64,000 bases of DNA from Myxococcales bacterium 68-20. Its GTDB lineage: Bacteria; Myxococcota_A; Polyangia; Polyangiales; Polyangiaceae. Position 1 is the stretch's first letter. Every line of letters begins with the position of its first letter. Positions 44,820 to 53,984 of the stretch are shown one piece after another. The notes below the pieces were generated by a model. That model did no database searches. It was not told the origin of the DNA and worked only from the letters and a program-made list of their open reading frames with translations. Made by a program: the position numbers and the translations under genes. The DNA lies in assembly GCA_001899635.1 (NCBI GenBank), contig MKVQ01000004.1:376023-440022 (forward strand), written 5' to 3'.

Positions 44820-45778
44820 TTGACGGAGCTCGGAAGCAGCGGTTTTCGGTACACCAAATCTTCTTTCAAATGTAACAGCTCGAACGCCGTCGTGACATTC
44901 AACAGTGATTCGGCGTGGCCAAGCAAGAGTACGCCGCCGGGGACGAGGCGGTCGTAGAACATCTCGATGACCCGGCGTCGCGCGGCAGCATCGAAGTAGA
45001 GCACCACGTTCCGACAGAAGATGACGTCGCATCGACCGACGAGCTGGGTGCGCTCCTCGTCGAGCAGGTTCATCTGCGTGAAGTGGCAGAGCGTGCGGGC
45101 GGCCGGCACGACACCATGGAGCCCCGCGTGCCCCGCCTGTCCCGAGACGGTGCGCGCCGAACCACCGGAACCGAACGCGGGCTCACTCGCCTCGTGCGGG
45201 ACGAACCACTTGGCGCGGGCCTCGTCGCTCGTCGCTCGGAACGAAGCTGGACCGTAGATGCCACGGCGCGCCGCTGCGATGCACTTCTTCGAGAGATCGG
45301 AGCCGTACACCCGCAACTCCCATCCCGCGGTCGGATCGAAGAGTCCCGACTCGAGGATCAGCATCGCGATCGTGTACGCCTCTTCTCCGGTCGAACACCC
45401 GGCACTCCAGACCTGGATCCGCCGCCGCGGCTTCGCAGCGAGCATCGGCAGGAGCTCCTGCTGGAACGCCCGGAGCTGGTAGTCCTCGCGGAAGAAGTAC
45501 GTCTCGTGCGTCGTCAGGAGATCGCCGGCCTCGTCCCACTCCTCCCCGGCGAGCGGGCTGTACTTGAGAAGCTGGTAGTAGTCGGCGAACGACGTGAGCC
45601 CGCGCACGTTCAAGCGCTCGCGGAGCCGTCGCTCGAGCGAGGAGCGCGACTCGGGGCCGAACCAGATGCCCAGACGTTCGCTGACGAGATCGCGCAGCAG
45701 ACGGTACTCGTCCGCACGGAGCTGAGGCTCCCCTGGTCCGCGACGTCCTCCGAAGAGCGGCTTCTTCACGGCATTCAC
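44816..45778 (-). CDS. cheR: chemotaxis methyltransferase CheR
   Basis: Transfers methyl from SAM to receptor glutamates. About 320 residues: N-terminal helical CheR_N (YRLLRDLVSERLGIWFGPES, ERRLRERLNVRG), then the SAM domain: TTHETYFFRED, IQVWSAGCSTGEEAYTIAML and DVIFCRNVVLYFDAAARRRV, with GGVLLLGHAESL near the end. GTG at 45778 overlaps the HEAT-protein stop (GTGA), so translation is coupled; a GTG 9 bp later is an alternative. It overlaps cheB by 4 bp. Confidence 0.95.
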   Translation of the reverse strand: MNAVKKPLFGGRRGPGEPQLRADEYRLLRDLVSERLGIWFGPESRSSLERRLRERLNVRGLTSFADYYQLLKYSPLAGEEWDEAGDLLTTHETYFFREDYQLRAFQQELLPMLAAKPRRRIQVWSAGCSTGEEAYTIAMLILESGLFDPTAGWELRVYGSDLSKKCIAAARRGIYGPASFRATSDEARAKWFVPHEASEPAFGSGGSARTVSGQAGHAGLHGVVPAARTLCHFTQMNLLDEERTQLVGRCDVIFCRNVVLYFDAAARRRVIEMFYDRLVPGGVLLLGHAESLLNVTTAFELLHLKEDLVYRKPLLPSSVK

Positions 45779-47838
45779 GTCGCGCCGGACGAACGCTCCG
45801 CAAGGGCCTGCATGATCGAGCGGCGGACGTCGGCGCTCCGCTCGCGATCGAGCCGAGCGCGCAGGATGCTCTCGCCGTCGGGACCGAGCGCGCCGAGCAG
45901 CTCGGCGGCGCACCTCCGTACGGTCTCGGCGTCGTGTTCGATCGCCGACGCGAGCGCCGTGAGCGCGCGCTCGTCCCCGAGCTTCGCGATCTCTCCGAGC
46001 GCGAGCTTCACGACCTCGTGGTCCGGATGGTCCGTCGCGCTCATCAGCGCCTCGACGTGACCTTCGAGCCCGACCCCACCGACGACGTCGATCGCAGCCG
46101 CGGCGATCGACGGCTCGCGAGACCGGAGGAGCGGCCGGGCGGCGGCGAATGCGCGCTCGGGATCGGCATCACGCAGCGCACGGATCACCGTTCCGAGGCG
46201 GATCGGATCCCGTGTCGTCGCTGCGAGCGACGCGAGCTGCTCTGCGCGACCGAGCCGACCGAGCGCGCGGATCGCGGCGAGCGCGACGACGGCCTCCTCG
46301 TCAGCGAGCGAGACGGTGACGGCGTGAGCGGCATCCTCTCCACCGATCGCCGCAAGCGCGTCGATCGCCGACCGCCGAACGGCGGCCTCTCGATGCGTAA
46401 GCGCGCTCTCCAGGAACTCAGCGTCGGACGGCGCGGCCGAGCCGGCGCAAGCGAGCGCCTCGATCACGATCGCTGCCCAGAGCGCATCGTCGCCACGCGG
46501 ATCGACGCCTGCGAGCATCTCGCGCGCGGGCGCGACATGGCGCGTCGCGATCGCGGAGAGCGCCCCGTGAGCGGCCGAAGCGACCTTTCGATCGGCGCTC
46601 CGCGTATGACGCGCGACCGCGGAGAGGTCGCTGGCCGCCCCGACGATCGCGAGGCTCTTCAGCGCCGGTGCGACGACCTCGGGCGACGGATCCCCCAGCG
46701 CCTCGCGCACCGCGACCAGCGGCTCGGACTCGGACGGTGCGAGGTCGGGCAACATCGAGATCGTCGCGCCACGCAGTGAAGGCGCCGCGCCGAGACCGGC
46801 AACGAGGAGCGGCTCGACGGCCTCCTGACCGAAGAGGTGGAGCGCGGCCTCCGCACGCTCGGCCACGTCGTCCACCTGGAGCGCGTCGGCGATGAGCGAG
46901 ACATCGTCAGGATCACGCACGAGACCGAGCGCGAGGATCGCCGCGCCCCGCGCAGGCTCGTCCGTCTCCTTCGCGAGGACGCGAAGCCGAGCGTGTGCCG
47001 CCGGCGAGGCCCGGAGATTCTTGGTCGCGATCTCGACGAGCGCTCCGTCGTTCCATGCCTCTTCGAGCGAACGGCCGAGCGACATCGTCGCCTCGCGAGA
47101 GAGCGACGGGCTCGGATCGGCGATCGTCTGCGCGAGCGTGAGCAGCGCACGTGGAGCGATGTTGCCCGCCGCCGCCGCGATCGCGCTTCGCTTGAGGAGC
47201 GTGTCCGCGAGCAGCGGCTCGAGGCTCGTCCACGGGATCGTCGCCTCGAGCGCGCGAAGCGCGTCGAGCGCTGCCACGCTTACCTGGGGGCTGTGCTCGC
47301 TGACCTCGCTTCCGAGCAGCGTCGTGAGCGTCGTCGTCGCGAGCTCGCGCGCCTCCTCGCCTGCGAGGTCGGCCTTCCCGAGCCCCTCGACGGCCGCGAC
47401 GACGACGTTGACGTCGGGGTCCTTCGACGCACGCACGAGCGTCTTCATCCCCGCGAGCGTGGGCGCGCCGGCGAGGACCTCGACCGCGAGCTTGCGACCG
47501 TCCGCGTCGAGTCGGTCGAGCGCATCGATCGCGCCGGGCACCGCGTCGGGACCGATGAGGATCAGCGCCTCTACCGCTGCGTTCCGAAGGCCGATGTTGT
47601 CGTGCTCGGCGAGCGCGCGCGCGACCGCGAACACGACGGCAGTGCGGGGCTCGACCCGCGTCGCGATCGCGGCGGCCTCCTTGCGAACGCGCCAGTCCTC
47701 GTCGCCGAGCGCCGCGAGGAGGAGCTCGCAGGACTCCGGAGCCGGCAACGTCGGGATGTCCTGCGCTGCACGCCGGCGAACCTCCGGCTCGCCGTCCGTG
47801 AGACTGGCGCGAACGCGCGTCACCAGGCGCTCGGTCAC
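45775..47838 (-). CDS. HEAT-repeat protein of the che operon
   Basis: About 687 residues made of roughly 20 HEAT-type helical pairs, for example AALGDEDWRVRKEAAAIATR, LTHREAAVRRSAIDALAAIG, DHPDHEVVKLALGEIAKLGD. There is no enzymatic motif. GTG at 47838 overlaps the upstream cheW stop, and its own stop overlaps cheR, so it is a built-in member of the operon between the CheW and CheR genes. HEAT proteins occur near some myxobacterial che clusters, and by position this one may tether CheA, CheW or the methylation enzymes, or replace a receptor-linked scaffold (inference). Confidence 0.9.
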   Translation of the reverse strand: MTERLVTRVRASLTDGEPEVRRRAAQDIPTLPAPESCELLLAALGDEDWRVRKEAAAIATRVEPRTAVVFAVARALAEHDNIGLRNAAVEALILIGPDAVPGAIDALDRLDADGRKLAVEVLAGAPTLAGMKTLVRASKDPDVNVVVAAVEGLGKADLAGEEARELATTTLTTLLGSEVSEHSPQVSVAALDALRALEATIPWTSLEPLLADTLLKRSAIAAAAGNIAPRALLTLAQTIADPSPSLSREATMSLGRSLEEAWNDGALVEIATKNLRASPAAHARLRVLAKETDEPARGAAILALGLVRDPDDVSLIADALQVDDVAERAEAALHLFGQEAVEPLLVAGLGAAPSLRGATISMLPDLAPSESEPLVAVREALGDPSPEVVAPALKSLAIVGAASDLSAVARHTRSADRKVASAAHGALSAIATRHVAPAREMLAGVDPRGDDALWAAIVIEALACAGSAAPSDAEFLESALTHREAAVRRSAIDALAAIGGEDAAHAVTVSLADEEAVVALAAIRALGRLGRAEQLASLAATTRDPIRLGTVIRALRDADPERAFAAARPLLRSREPSIAAAAIDVVGGVGLEGHVEALMSATDHPDHEVVKLALGEIAKLGDERALTALASAIEHDAETVRRCAAELLGALGPDGESILRARLDRERSADVRRSIMQALAERSSGAT

Positions 47839-48374
47839 GCGATCTCCACGGAGGCGGCGTTGACACCGTCCGCGAGCGCCGCCTGCGTCACGGCCCCGAA
47901 CGCCCTGGCATCGAGCACGAAGACCAGCCGCGATCCCAGCGTGGTCACGCCTTCGATCCCGCGGGTCTCGTCGCCCGCTCCGAGCGGCGGTGCGGGACGG
48001 AGCTCGCCGCCGGCGAGACCGAAGACCTCGGACACGGAGTCGACGACGAGCGCGGCATGGTGCGCCCTGGTGTCGGGCGCCCGTCTCCCGGCTTCCTCTT
48101 TGCTCCCTGCCAGCCCGACGTCGAGCACGATCCACTTCGTCTTCCGCGATCGCGGGACCTCCGGGAGCCCGAACCGCTCGCGCAGATCGATGACGGGGAC
48201 GACGTCGCCGCGGTAATCGGCGACGCCCTTCACCGTCGCGGGAGCGCTGGGAAGGCCGACGACCACGAGCGGATTCACGATCTCGCGGACGACCTCGATC
48301 CGCACGGCGTACATCACCTCGCCGACGAGGAAGCCTACGAGGTCTTTCGAGGGGTCGTGTCGGTGGCGAGCCAT
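47835..48374 (-). CDS. cheW: CheW-like coupling protein, second copy
   Basis: Adaptor coupling receptors to CheA. About 179 residues, SH3-like folds: KDLVGFLVGEVMYAVRIEVV, REIVNPLVVVGLPSAPATVK, GVADYRGDVVPVIDLRERFG, ALVVDSVSEVFGLAGGELRP and RLVFVLDARAFGAV. It has a short insertion (AGSKEEAGRRAPDTRAH) not usual in CheW. Two nt separate it from the first cheW; its stop overlaps the HEAT-protein start. Confidence 0.93.
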   Translation of the reverse strand: MARHRHDPSKDLVGFLVGEVMYAVRIEVVREIVNPLVVVGLPSAPATVKGVADYRGDVVPVIDLRERFGLPEVPRSRKTKWIVLDVGLAGSKEEAGRRAPDTRAHHAALVVDSVSEVFGLAGGELRPAPPLGAGDETRGIEGVTTLGSRLVFVLDARAFGAVTQAALADGVNAASVEIA

Positions 48375-48376
48375 CG

Positions 48377-48862
48377 TTACTCCGCAAACAACGGCGCGAG
48401 ATCGAGGAGCATGAGGACCGCGCCGCCCTGGGGCCGACCGATGCCGACGACGTGAGGCGGCTGCTCCGTGCCGAGGACCGTGGGCGGCTCGATCTCCGCT
48501 TCCGAGAGGCGAAAGACCTGGAGCACCTCGTCCACGAGCAAGCCGATCTCTTCGTCGACCGCGTCGACGAGGAGGATGCGGCTCTTGCGATCCATCGTGA
48601 ACGTGCGCGCGAGCTTGAACCGTCGCTTCAGATCGAGGACGGCGACGAGGCGTCCGCGGACGCTCATCACCCCGACCACGTCGGGATCGGCCCGCGGCAC
48701 CTCGGTGATCGGCAGCGGCTTGAGGATCTCGACGATGCTGCCGATCTCGATCGCGTACGCCTCGCTGCCCAGCGTGAACGCGAGGTACTCCGCGCGCTTG
48801 CCGAGCTCGTCGGCGCGTTGCATCGCCGAGCGGCCTTCGATCCTGCGAGCAAGCGTCTTCAC
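48377..48862 (-). CDS. cheW: CheW-like coupling protein, first copy
   Basis: About 161 residues with the standard CheW order: EYLAFTLGSEAYAIEIGSIV, EILKPLPITEVPRADPDVVG, VMSVRGRLVAVLDLKRRFKL, and LLVDEVLQVFRLSEAEIEPP. GTG start overlaps the cheA stop by 4 bp (GTGA). Two different CheW genes in one operon suggest two coupling partners or array positions; sequence alone does not show which binds CheA. Confidence 0.94.
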   Translation of the reverse strand: MKTLARRIEGRSAMQRADELGKRAEYLAFTLGSEAYAIEIGSIVEILKPLPITEVPRADPDVVGVMSVRGRLVAVLDLKRRFKLARTFTMDRKSRILLVDAVDEEIGLLVDEVLQVFRLSEAEIEPPTVLGTEQPPHVVGIGRPQGGAVLMLLDLAPLFAE

Positions 48863-51381
48863 GCGAAGCCTCCGCCTCCTCCGAACACATCGCCGCGCTC
48901 CGCTCCGCCGCGCATGCCGCTCTCCGGCGCGTCGATGCTCCGGCGCACCACCGCAACCTCACCGCTCATCCCGGCCGGCTGCAGGCGCGAGGCCTCTCCC
49001 ACCGGAACCGTCGCCAGGACCTCGGCGATGAGCGCGGCCGCGTCGATCACGAGGCCGACGCGCTGGTCGCCGAGCTCGGTCGCGCCGGCGAACCCACGCA
49101 CCTTCTTCAGCGACCGGCCGAGCGCCTTGATGACGATGTCTTGCTGGCCGACGAGCCGATCGACGACGAAGCCGACGCGACGATCCGCGACCGTGGCGAT
49201 GACGACGTAGCTCTTCGGTCGAGCGTTCGGCCCTGCGAAGGGACGCACCTCGGGCGGCTTCGGAGTCTTCGCATCCTCGTTGAACCAGACGCCGGCGCGG
49301 TGGCCTTCGAGCTGGAAGACCTTGGAGAGACGAGCGATCGGGAGCGTTGCTCCACGCTGCGTCATCACCTCGCGACCATCGAACGTCCTCACCATCGACT
49401 CGTCGAAGACGATCGCCTCCTCGACGCTCGCGAGCGGCATGCAGAAGGTGCGCCCCGCCACCTCGACGATCAGCACGCTGATGATCGCGAGCGTGATCGG
49501 CAACGTGATCGTCATCTTCGTGCCGATGCCGACCTCACTCGTGATGTCGACGACGCCACCTAGCTTGGCGATGTTCGTCTGCACGATATCCATGCCGACG
49601 CCGCGGCCGGAGAGGCTCGTCGCCGAAGGCCGCGTCGTGAAGCCGTGCCGGAAGACGAGCGCGAGCACGTCCTTCGTGCTCATCTCGCGCGCCTCGGCCT
49701 CCGTCACGAGGCCGCGCTTGAGCGCAGCCGTGAGGATGACCGCCGGGTCCATGCCCTTCCCGTCGTCCTCGACCTCGATGACGACGTGGTTGCCCTTCTG
49801 GAAGGCATTGAGCGCGATCGTCCCGACAGCGGGCTTCTGCACGTGCATGCGCTCGTCACGGTCCTCGATGCCGTGATCGATCGCGTTGCGGATCATGTGC
49901 ATGAGCGGATCGCTCAGCTCCTCGACGATGAGCTTGTCGATCTCCGTCTCTGCACCGGTGACGACGAGGTTCACCTGCTTGTCGTGCTCGCGCGAGATCT
50001 GCCGCACGATGCGCGCGAGCTTGTCGAACACCTGGCCGAGCGGGACCATGCGCACCTCGAGGATGCCGTTCTGCATCTGCGCGAGGTGGCGTTCGAAGGA
50101 GCGATGCAGGCGCGTGAGGCTCGTCGCCAGCTCGCGCAGCTCGCCGTCGTGCGGCTGCCCGGCAGCCCCACCCTTGCCACGCATGAGCGTCTCGTGGAGG
50201 CGCACGCGCTCGGTGAGACGCGAGACCGCCGAGCGGACGATCGCGAGCTCGCCGACGATGTTCATCAGGTGATCGAGCTTCCGGATGTCGACGCGGACGG
50301 TCTGCGTGACGCTCCGAAGCGTGAGCTCGCGCTGCTGCTGCTCGCGCTGCGCCTGCGCTCCTCCGGAGCCGACAGGCGGAGCGGAGGGCGCCGGCGGAAC
50401 GGACTGGTGCACACCGGGGACCCCGGTCTGGTTCGGCGGCGGAGGCCGCGAGGTTCGCGTTCCCTCCGTGTAGTCGTCCGCCTCGCTCAGCATCCCGAGC
50501 GCGTCGTCGGTGCCGGGCTCCAGGTCGAACGACGGGAGCGGCGCCGGCGGCATCTCCGACGCCGACGGACGCGGCGGCCGCATGCTGTCGTGCGCAGACG
50601 GAGCGGCGTCGCGCCGGCGAACCTCTTCGATCGACACGTTCGGAGCGGCGACCGCCGCACCGAGGACGGAGAGCCCCTCGCGGCTCGCGACGAGAATCTC
50701 GAGCTCCACGCTCTCGGCGTCCCCGCCTTCGCCGGTCGGGAGGAACGTGATGATCTCGCCGTGGGGGCGCGTCTTCGCCTTGAGCTCGTCGAGCGCCGAG
50801 TCGATCGTCGCGAGCTGGAACTGCACCCGCATCCGATAGAGCGAGAGCCCGGCCTGGAGGTTCGTGCGGAGACGATGCTCCTCGTACTCCGTGAGGACTC
50901 CGAGGAGGCCCGGATCGAGCTCGTATTGCGCGACGACGCTGCCGCCGCCACCGCCCTTCTGCTGCGCGACCTGCCCGAGTGCAGCGAGGAGCGCCTTCAC
51001 CTCGGCCGCCGGCTCGGGACCGTCCCCCTTCGCCGCGCTGAGGATGCGCCCGTAGAGCTCGACGGACTGGAAGAGGAGATCGAGCACCTGCGGGGTGAGC
51101 TCGATCCGCCCGAGCCGCAGGTCGTCGAGGAGATTCTCGAGCTCGTGCGAGAGCCCGGACATCATCGCGGCACCGAACAGGCCCGAGAGGCCCTTCAGCG
51201 TGTGGACCGCGCGGAAGACGTCGTTGACGAGCTCGGCGTCACTCCCGCCGCGCCGGCAGACCTCGTCGAGGGCGAGGAGGTCGCGGCTGAGGCCGTCGAC
51301 GATCTCCTGCGCCTCGGAGAAGAACTCCTCCCTCGCCTTGTCACCGGCGCTGTCGCCGCGACCGCCCGAGTGCTCGCCCAT
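48859..51381 (-). CDS. cheA: chemotaxis histidine kinase CheA
   Basis: About 840 residues. P1 Hpt domain with the phosphorylated His60 in AVHTLKGLSGLFG; a variable central region with a Pro-rich stretch (about 280-340); P3 dimerisation helices (VDIRKLDHLMNIVGELAIVR); P4 kinase with MHMIRNAIDHGIE (N-box), VEVEDDGKGMDP (G1) and SLSGRGVGMDIVQTNIAKLGG (G2). P5 regulatory SH3-like part has GRTFCMPLASVEEAIVF and GFVVDRLVGQQDIVIK. Domain order and motifs are complete. It lies after cheY (7 bp) and overlaps cheW. Confidence 0.96.
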   Translation of the reverse strand: MGEHSGGRGDSAGDKAREEFFSEAQEIVDGLSRDLLALDEVCRRGGSDAELVNDVFRAVHTLKGLSGLFGAAMMSGLSHELENLLDDLRLGRIELTPQVLDLLFQSVELYGRILSAAKGDGPEPAAEVKALLAALGQVAQQKGGGGGSVVAQYELDPGLLGVLTEYEEHRLRTNLQAGLSLYRMRVQFQLATIDSALDELKAKTRPHGEIITFLPTGEGGDAESVELEILVASREGLSVLGAAVAAPNVSIEEVRRRDAAPSAHDSMRPPRPSASEMPPAPLPSFDLEPGTDDALGMLSEADDYTEGTRTSRPPPPNQTGVPGVHQSVPPAPSAPPVGSGGAQAQREQQQRELTLRSVTQTVRVDIRKLDHLMNIVGELAIVRSAVSRLTERVRLHETLMRGKGGAAGQPHDGELRELATSLTRLHRSFERHLAQMQNGILEVRMVPLGQVFDKLARIVRQISREHDKQVNLVVTGAETEIDKLIVEELSDPLMHMIRNAIDHGIEDRDERMHVQKPAVGTIALNAFQKGNHVVIEVEDDGKGMDPAVILTAALKRGLVTEAEAREMSTKDVLALVFRHGFTTRPSATSLSGRGVGMDIVQTNIAKLGGVVDITSEVGIGTKMTITLPITLAIISVLIVEVAGRTFCMPLASVEEAIVFDESMVRTFDGREVMTQRGATLPIARLSKVFQLEGHRAGVWFNEDAKTPKPPEVRPFAGPNARPKSYVVIATVADRRVGFVVDRLVGQQDIVIKALGRSLKKVRGFAGATELGDQRVGLVIDAAALIAEVLATVPVGEASRLQPAGMSGEVAVVRRSIDAPESGMRGGAERGDVFGGGGGFA

Positions 51382-51388
51382 CGCTGCG

Positions 51389-51865
51389 CTACCTTCTCGA
51401 GCCGCCGGGCGGGACGGACGGTGCGTCCTCGGAGGCTTCGAGCTGGGCCTTCGTGCGCTCCGAGCCCTGAGCGGCGTCCGTCAGCAACAACCCCTCGCAC
51501 ACGCCACGGAGCGACTCCGGGGTGAACGGCTTGGGCACGTACGCGTCCGCGCCGAGCTTGCGCCCGCGCTCCACGTCGCGCGGCGTCGCCTGCGTCGAGA
51601 TGATCACCAGCGGCGTCGAACGGTATTGCGCCGAACGACGGATGAAATGGATCAGCTCGAGGCCGTTCACGTCCGGCATGTTGATGTCGGTGATGATCAG
51701 ATCGTAACGGGCGCGCGGCAGGAGGCGCATCGCATCGAAGCCGCTCTGCGCTTCGGTCACCTCGATCGCGCCGACCGACGGCGCGAAGGCCGGGTCTTCG
51801 AGGATCGCCCGGACCAGCGAGCGCGTCGACGCGGAGTCTTCGACGACGAGGATGCGGCGCGGCAC
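51389..51865 (-). CDS. cheY: CheY-like response regulator
   Basis: About 158 residues: a single receiver domain with VVEDSASTR acidic pair, phospho-acceptor Asp60 in LIITDINMPDVNG, Ser/Thr in VIISTQATP, and Lys in AYVPKPFTPES. An extra Ser/Glu/Pro tail of about 30 residues follows. It starts with GTG at 51865 and is the first gene of the chemosensory operon; the 71 bp to the divergent CinA-like gene holds the promoter. Confidence 0.93.
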   Translation of the reverse strand: MPRRILVVEDSASTRSLVRAILEDPAFAPSVGAIEVTEAQSGFDAMRLLPRARYDLIITDINMPDVNGLELIHFIRRSAQYRSTPLVIISTQATPRDVERGRKLGADAYVPKPFTPESLRGVCEGLLLTDAAQGSERTKAQLEASEDAPSVPPGGSRR

Positions 51866-51936
51866 GATGGCGAGTGTACAGTAACTGAGGCTTGGGCCGA
51901 TAGCGACGGTGAGTGCCCGCGTGTAGACTCATCATC

Positions 51937-52686
51937 GTGTTCGACTCCTTGCCTCCGCCCAAGACCGCCGCCGCGCTCGTGATTGGCAACGAGCTGCTCA
52001 GCGGCAAGGTCGAGGAGGCCAACGTGCATGTGCTCGCACGCGCACTCCGAACGCTCGGGATCGAGCTCCGGCGCGTCGTGATGGTGCTCGACGACATCGA
52101 CGTGATCGCACGCGAGGTGAAGCAGCTCTCGGAGTCTCACGACTGGCTCTTCACCTCCGGCGGTGTCGGCCCCACCCACGACGACGTGACGGTCCACGCA
52201 GTCGCGCGCGCGTTCGGGGCGAACGTGATCGAGGATCCGACGCTCGCGTCGATGCTCCGGGAGCACTACCAGGAGCGATGCACGGACGGGCACCTCCAGA
52301 TGGCGCTGGTGCCCGAGGGCGCGAGCCTCGAGGCGCACGACAGCATCCGCTGGCCCACGATCCGCATCGGCAACACGTGGCTCCTTCCCGGCGTACCCGA
52401 GATCTTCCGCATGAAGCTCGCCGTCGTCATCGATCGGCTGGCCGGCGGAGTCGGCTTCGTGTCACGAGCGGTGTTCACGAAGATGGATGAGGGCGATCTC
52501 AAGGCGCTGCTCGATCGGGTCGTCGAGCGTTTTCCGGACGTCGGGGTCGGCTCCTACCCGAAGTGGCAAGATCCGACGTACAAGACGAAGCTGACGTTCG
52601 ATGGCCGCGATCCAAGGCGTGTCGACGCGGCTCGCGATGCGTTCATCGCGCTCTTGCCCGAAGGCGAGCCGCAACGCGTGGAGTGA
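51937..52686 (+). CDS. CinA-like molybdopterin-binding domain protein
   Basis: About 249 residues of the MoCF/CinA N-terminal fold: ALVIGNELLSGKVEEANVHV and WLFTSGGVGPTHDDVTVHAV are the signature parts, with WLLPGVPEIFRMKL near the middle. The C-terminal NMN deamidase domain of full CinA is absent, so it resembles the short eukaryote-like/FAD-related form. It may act on a nucleotide substrate; the exact reaction is not clear. A GTG at 51937 is chosen; a GTG 24 bp upstream is possible but overlaps a TAGACT-type promoter element. Divergent from the che operon. Confidence 0.85.
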   Translation: MFDSLPPPKTAAALVIGNELLSGKVEEANVHVLARALRTLGIELRRVVMVLDDIDVIAREVKQLSESHDWLFTSGGVGPTHDDVTVHAVARAFGANVIEDPTLASMLREHYQERCTDGHLQMALVPEGASLEAHDSIRWPTIRIGNTWLLPGVPEIFRMKLAVVIDRLAGGVGFVSRAVFTKMDEGDLKALLDRVVERFPDVGVGSYPKWQDPTYKTKLTFDGRDPRRVDAARDAFIALLPEGEPQRVE

Positions 52687-52812
52687 GGGGCTCAGGCGGA
52701 CGCACCGCCGCTGGGAGCCTGCGCCGACCGGTCCGAGGCGGCGGAGGCTCACCATTGGGTCTACTGCGCATCGCGTCAAAGCCCGTTGACGCAGTCGTTC
52801 GAGCGACGCGGC

Positions 52813-53502
52813 TCAGTGTCCGAGAAACGGTCGAAAGAAGTCGTCGGCCTCGGTGAGGAGCCGCGGGATCGAGGCGCCGAGCTCGTGGCCGTCATCGACC
52901 TCGATCAGACGGACATGCGGCTTGCCACGCGACCACTCGCGCGAGAGCTCGACGTCGACGACATCGTCGCGCGTGCCGTGGACGATCCGTACGGGCACAC
53001 GCACGTCCGGCCAGGGCCCGAGCTCGGTGTCGAGACGGGCCAGCTCGTCGACGAAGCCCCAGTGGACCCGAGCTCGCTGCTTCGTCGCGTAGTCGTCGAC
53101 CTCGATGAAGCCCGTCTCCTTCCACGAGCGCCAGGCCTCGCTGCCGATGCGCGCTTCCCAGCGCGTGGCGATCTGGAACGCAGGCGCCATCAGGAAGACG
53201 GCCGCGACCCGCGGATCCGCCGCCGCGACGCGGCAGGCCGTCAGTCCGCCGAGGCTCGACCCGATGAGGGCGACGCGCGCACGCGGCCCGCCCACCGCGT
53301 CGATCGCCGCGATCACCCGCTCCTGCATGGCCGAGAGCAAGAGCTGCTCGAACGACGGAACCCGGAGATCGAGCACCTCGAGCGGCGCCCCGTGTCCCGC
53401 CGCCCAGGTCGCGAACGCTCTCGCCTTCGTCGATGCCGGGCTCGACGCGAACCCGTGCAAGTAGAGGAAAACGGGCGCGGGCGGTGCGTTCTTCGGATCC
53501 AT
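52813..53502 (-). CDS. alpha/beta hydrolase (YqiA-like esterase)
   Basis: About 229 residues, cytoplasmic. Oxyanion segment FLYLHGFASSPASTKA, nucleophile Ser83 in VALIGSSLGGLTAC, Asp in VHGTRDDVVDV and His in VDDGHELG. The HGFASSP form is typical of short YqiA/UPF0227-like esterases. Its ATG overlaps the stop of the PDZ lipoprotein upstream by one base (TGATG), so the two are translationally coupled. The substrate is unknown. Confidence 0.88.
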   Translation of the reverse strand: MDPKNAPPAPVFLYLHGFASSPASTKARAFATWAAGHGAPLEVLDLRVPSFEQLLLSAMQERVIAAIDAVGGPRARVALIGSSLGGLTACRVAAADPRVAAVFLMAPAFQIATRWEARIGSEAWRSWKETGFIEVDDYATKQRARVHWGFVDELARLDTELGPWPDVRVPVRIVHGTRDDVVDVELSREWSRGKPHVRLIEVDDGHELGASIPRLLTEADDFFRPFLGH

Positions 53503-53873
53503 CACCTGAACTTTCCCTCCGCGAGGAGCGGCGTGCGCACGACCTCGACCTCGCGCTTCTCGGTGCCACGCAGGACCGTGAGCACCATCTTGCTCCCGAC
53601 GTCGCCGCGCACCGCGCGGCGGACGTCCTCCTGGCTCATCGCCCGGACATCTTTGCCGTCGATGAGCAGGATCTCGTCGTCGACGGCGAGCCCCGCCCGC
53701 TCCGCGCCCTGACCGGGGGGCATCGACCGAACGAAGAGCCGGTGGTCGCTCGACTGGCCGAGAGCCGCTCCGATCGTCCCGGGTGCCGAGCTCCCGCACC
53801 CGCAAAACCCGGCACAAAACACCGAGAAAGCCGCGACCAGCAGCCCTCGTTCACAGACCCTGAAAAAATTCAT
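53502..53873 (-). CDS. PDZ-domain lipoprotein
   Basis: About 123 residues. Signal with lipobox-like FCAGFCGC (residues about 19-26), then a PDZ domain: RLFVRSMPPGQGAERAGLAV, DDEILLIDGKDVRAMSQEDV and GSKMVLTVLRGTEKREVEVV. It binds C-terminal peptides or acts as a small periplasmic adaptor. It overlaps the hydrolase by one base. The ATG at 53873 is the only good start. Divergent from the FHA gene with 111 bp between starts. Confidence 0.85.
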   Translation of the reverse strand: MNFFRVCERGLLVAAFSVFCAGFCGCGSSAPGTIGAALGQSSDHRLFVRSMPPGQGAERAGLAVDDEILLIDGKDVRAMSQEDVRRAVRGDVGSKMVLTVLRGTEKREVEVVRTPLLAEGKFR

Positions 53874-53984
53874 TCGCTTGCAGCGTGAGTGGGCGTTGCT
53901 TTCGGTCGCGGCAGCTCGCTAATCTTTCTTCGTCCCACAAGGATGGTCCTGCGTTACGCTTCGGGGCCGGTCGCGCGTGCTCCC

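Noticed and set aside
46837-48216. Plus-strand frame of 459 codons inside the che operon
   Set aside because: Antisense of the HEAT and cheW genes; no recognisable fold.
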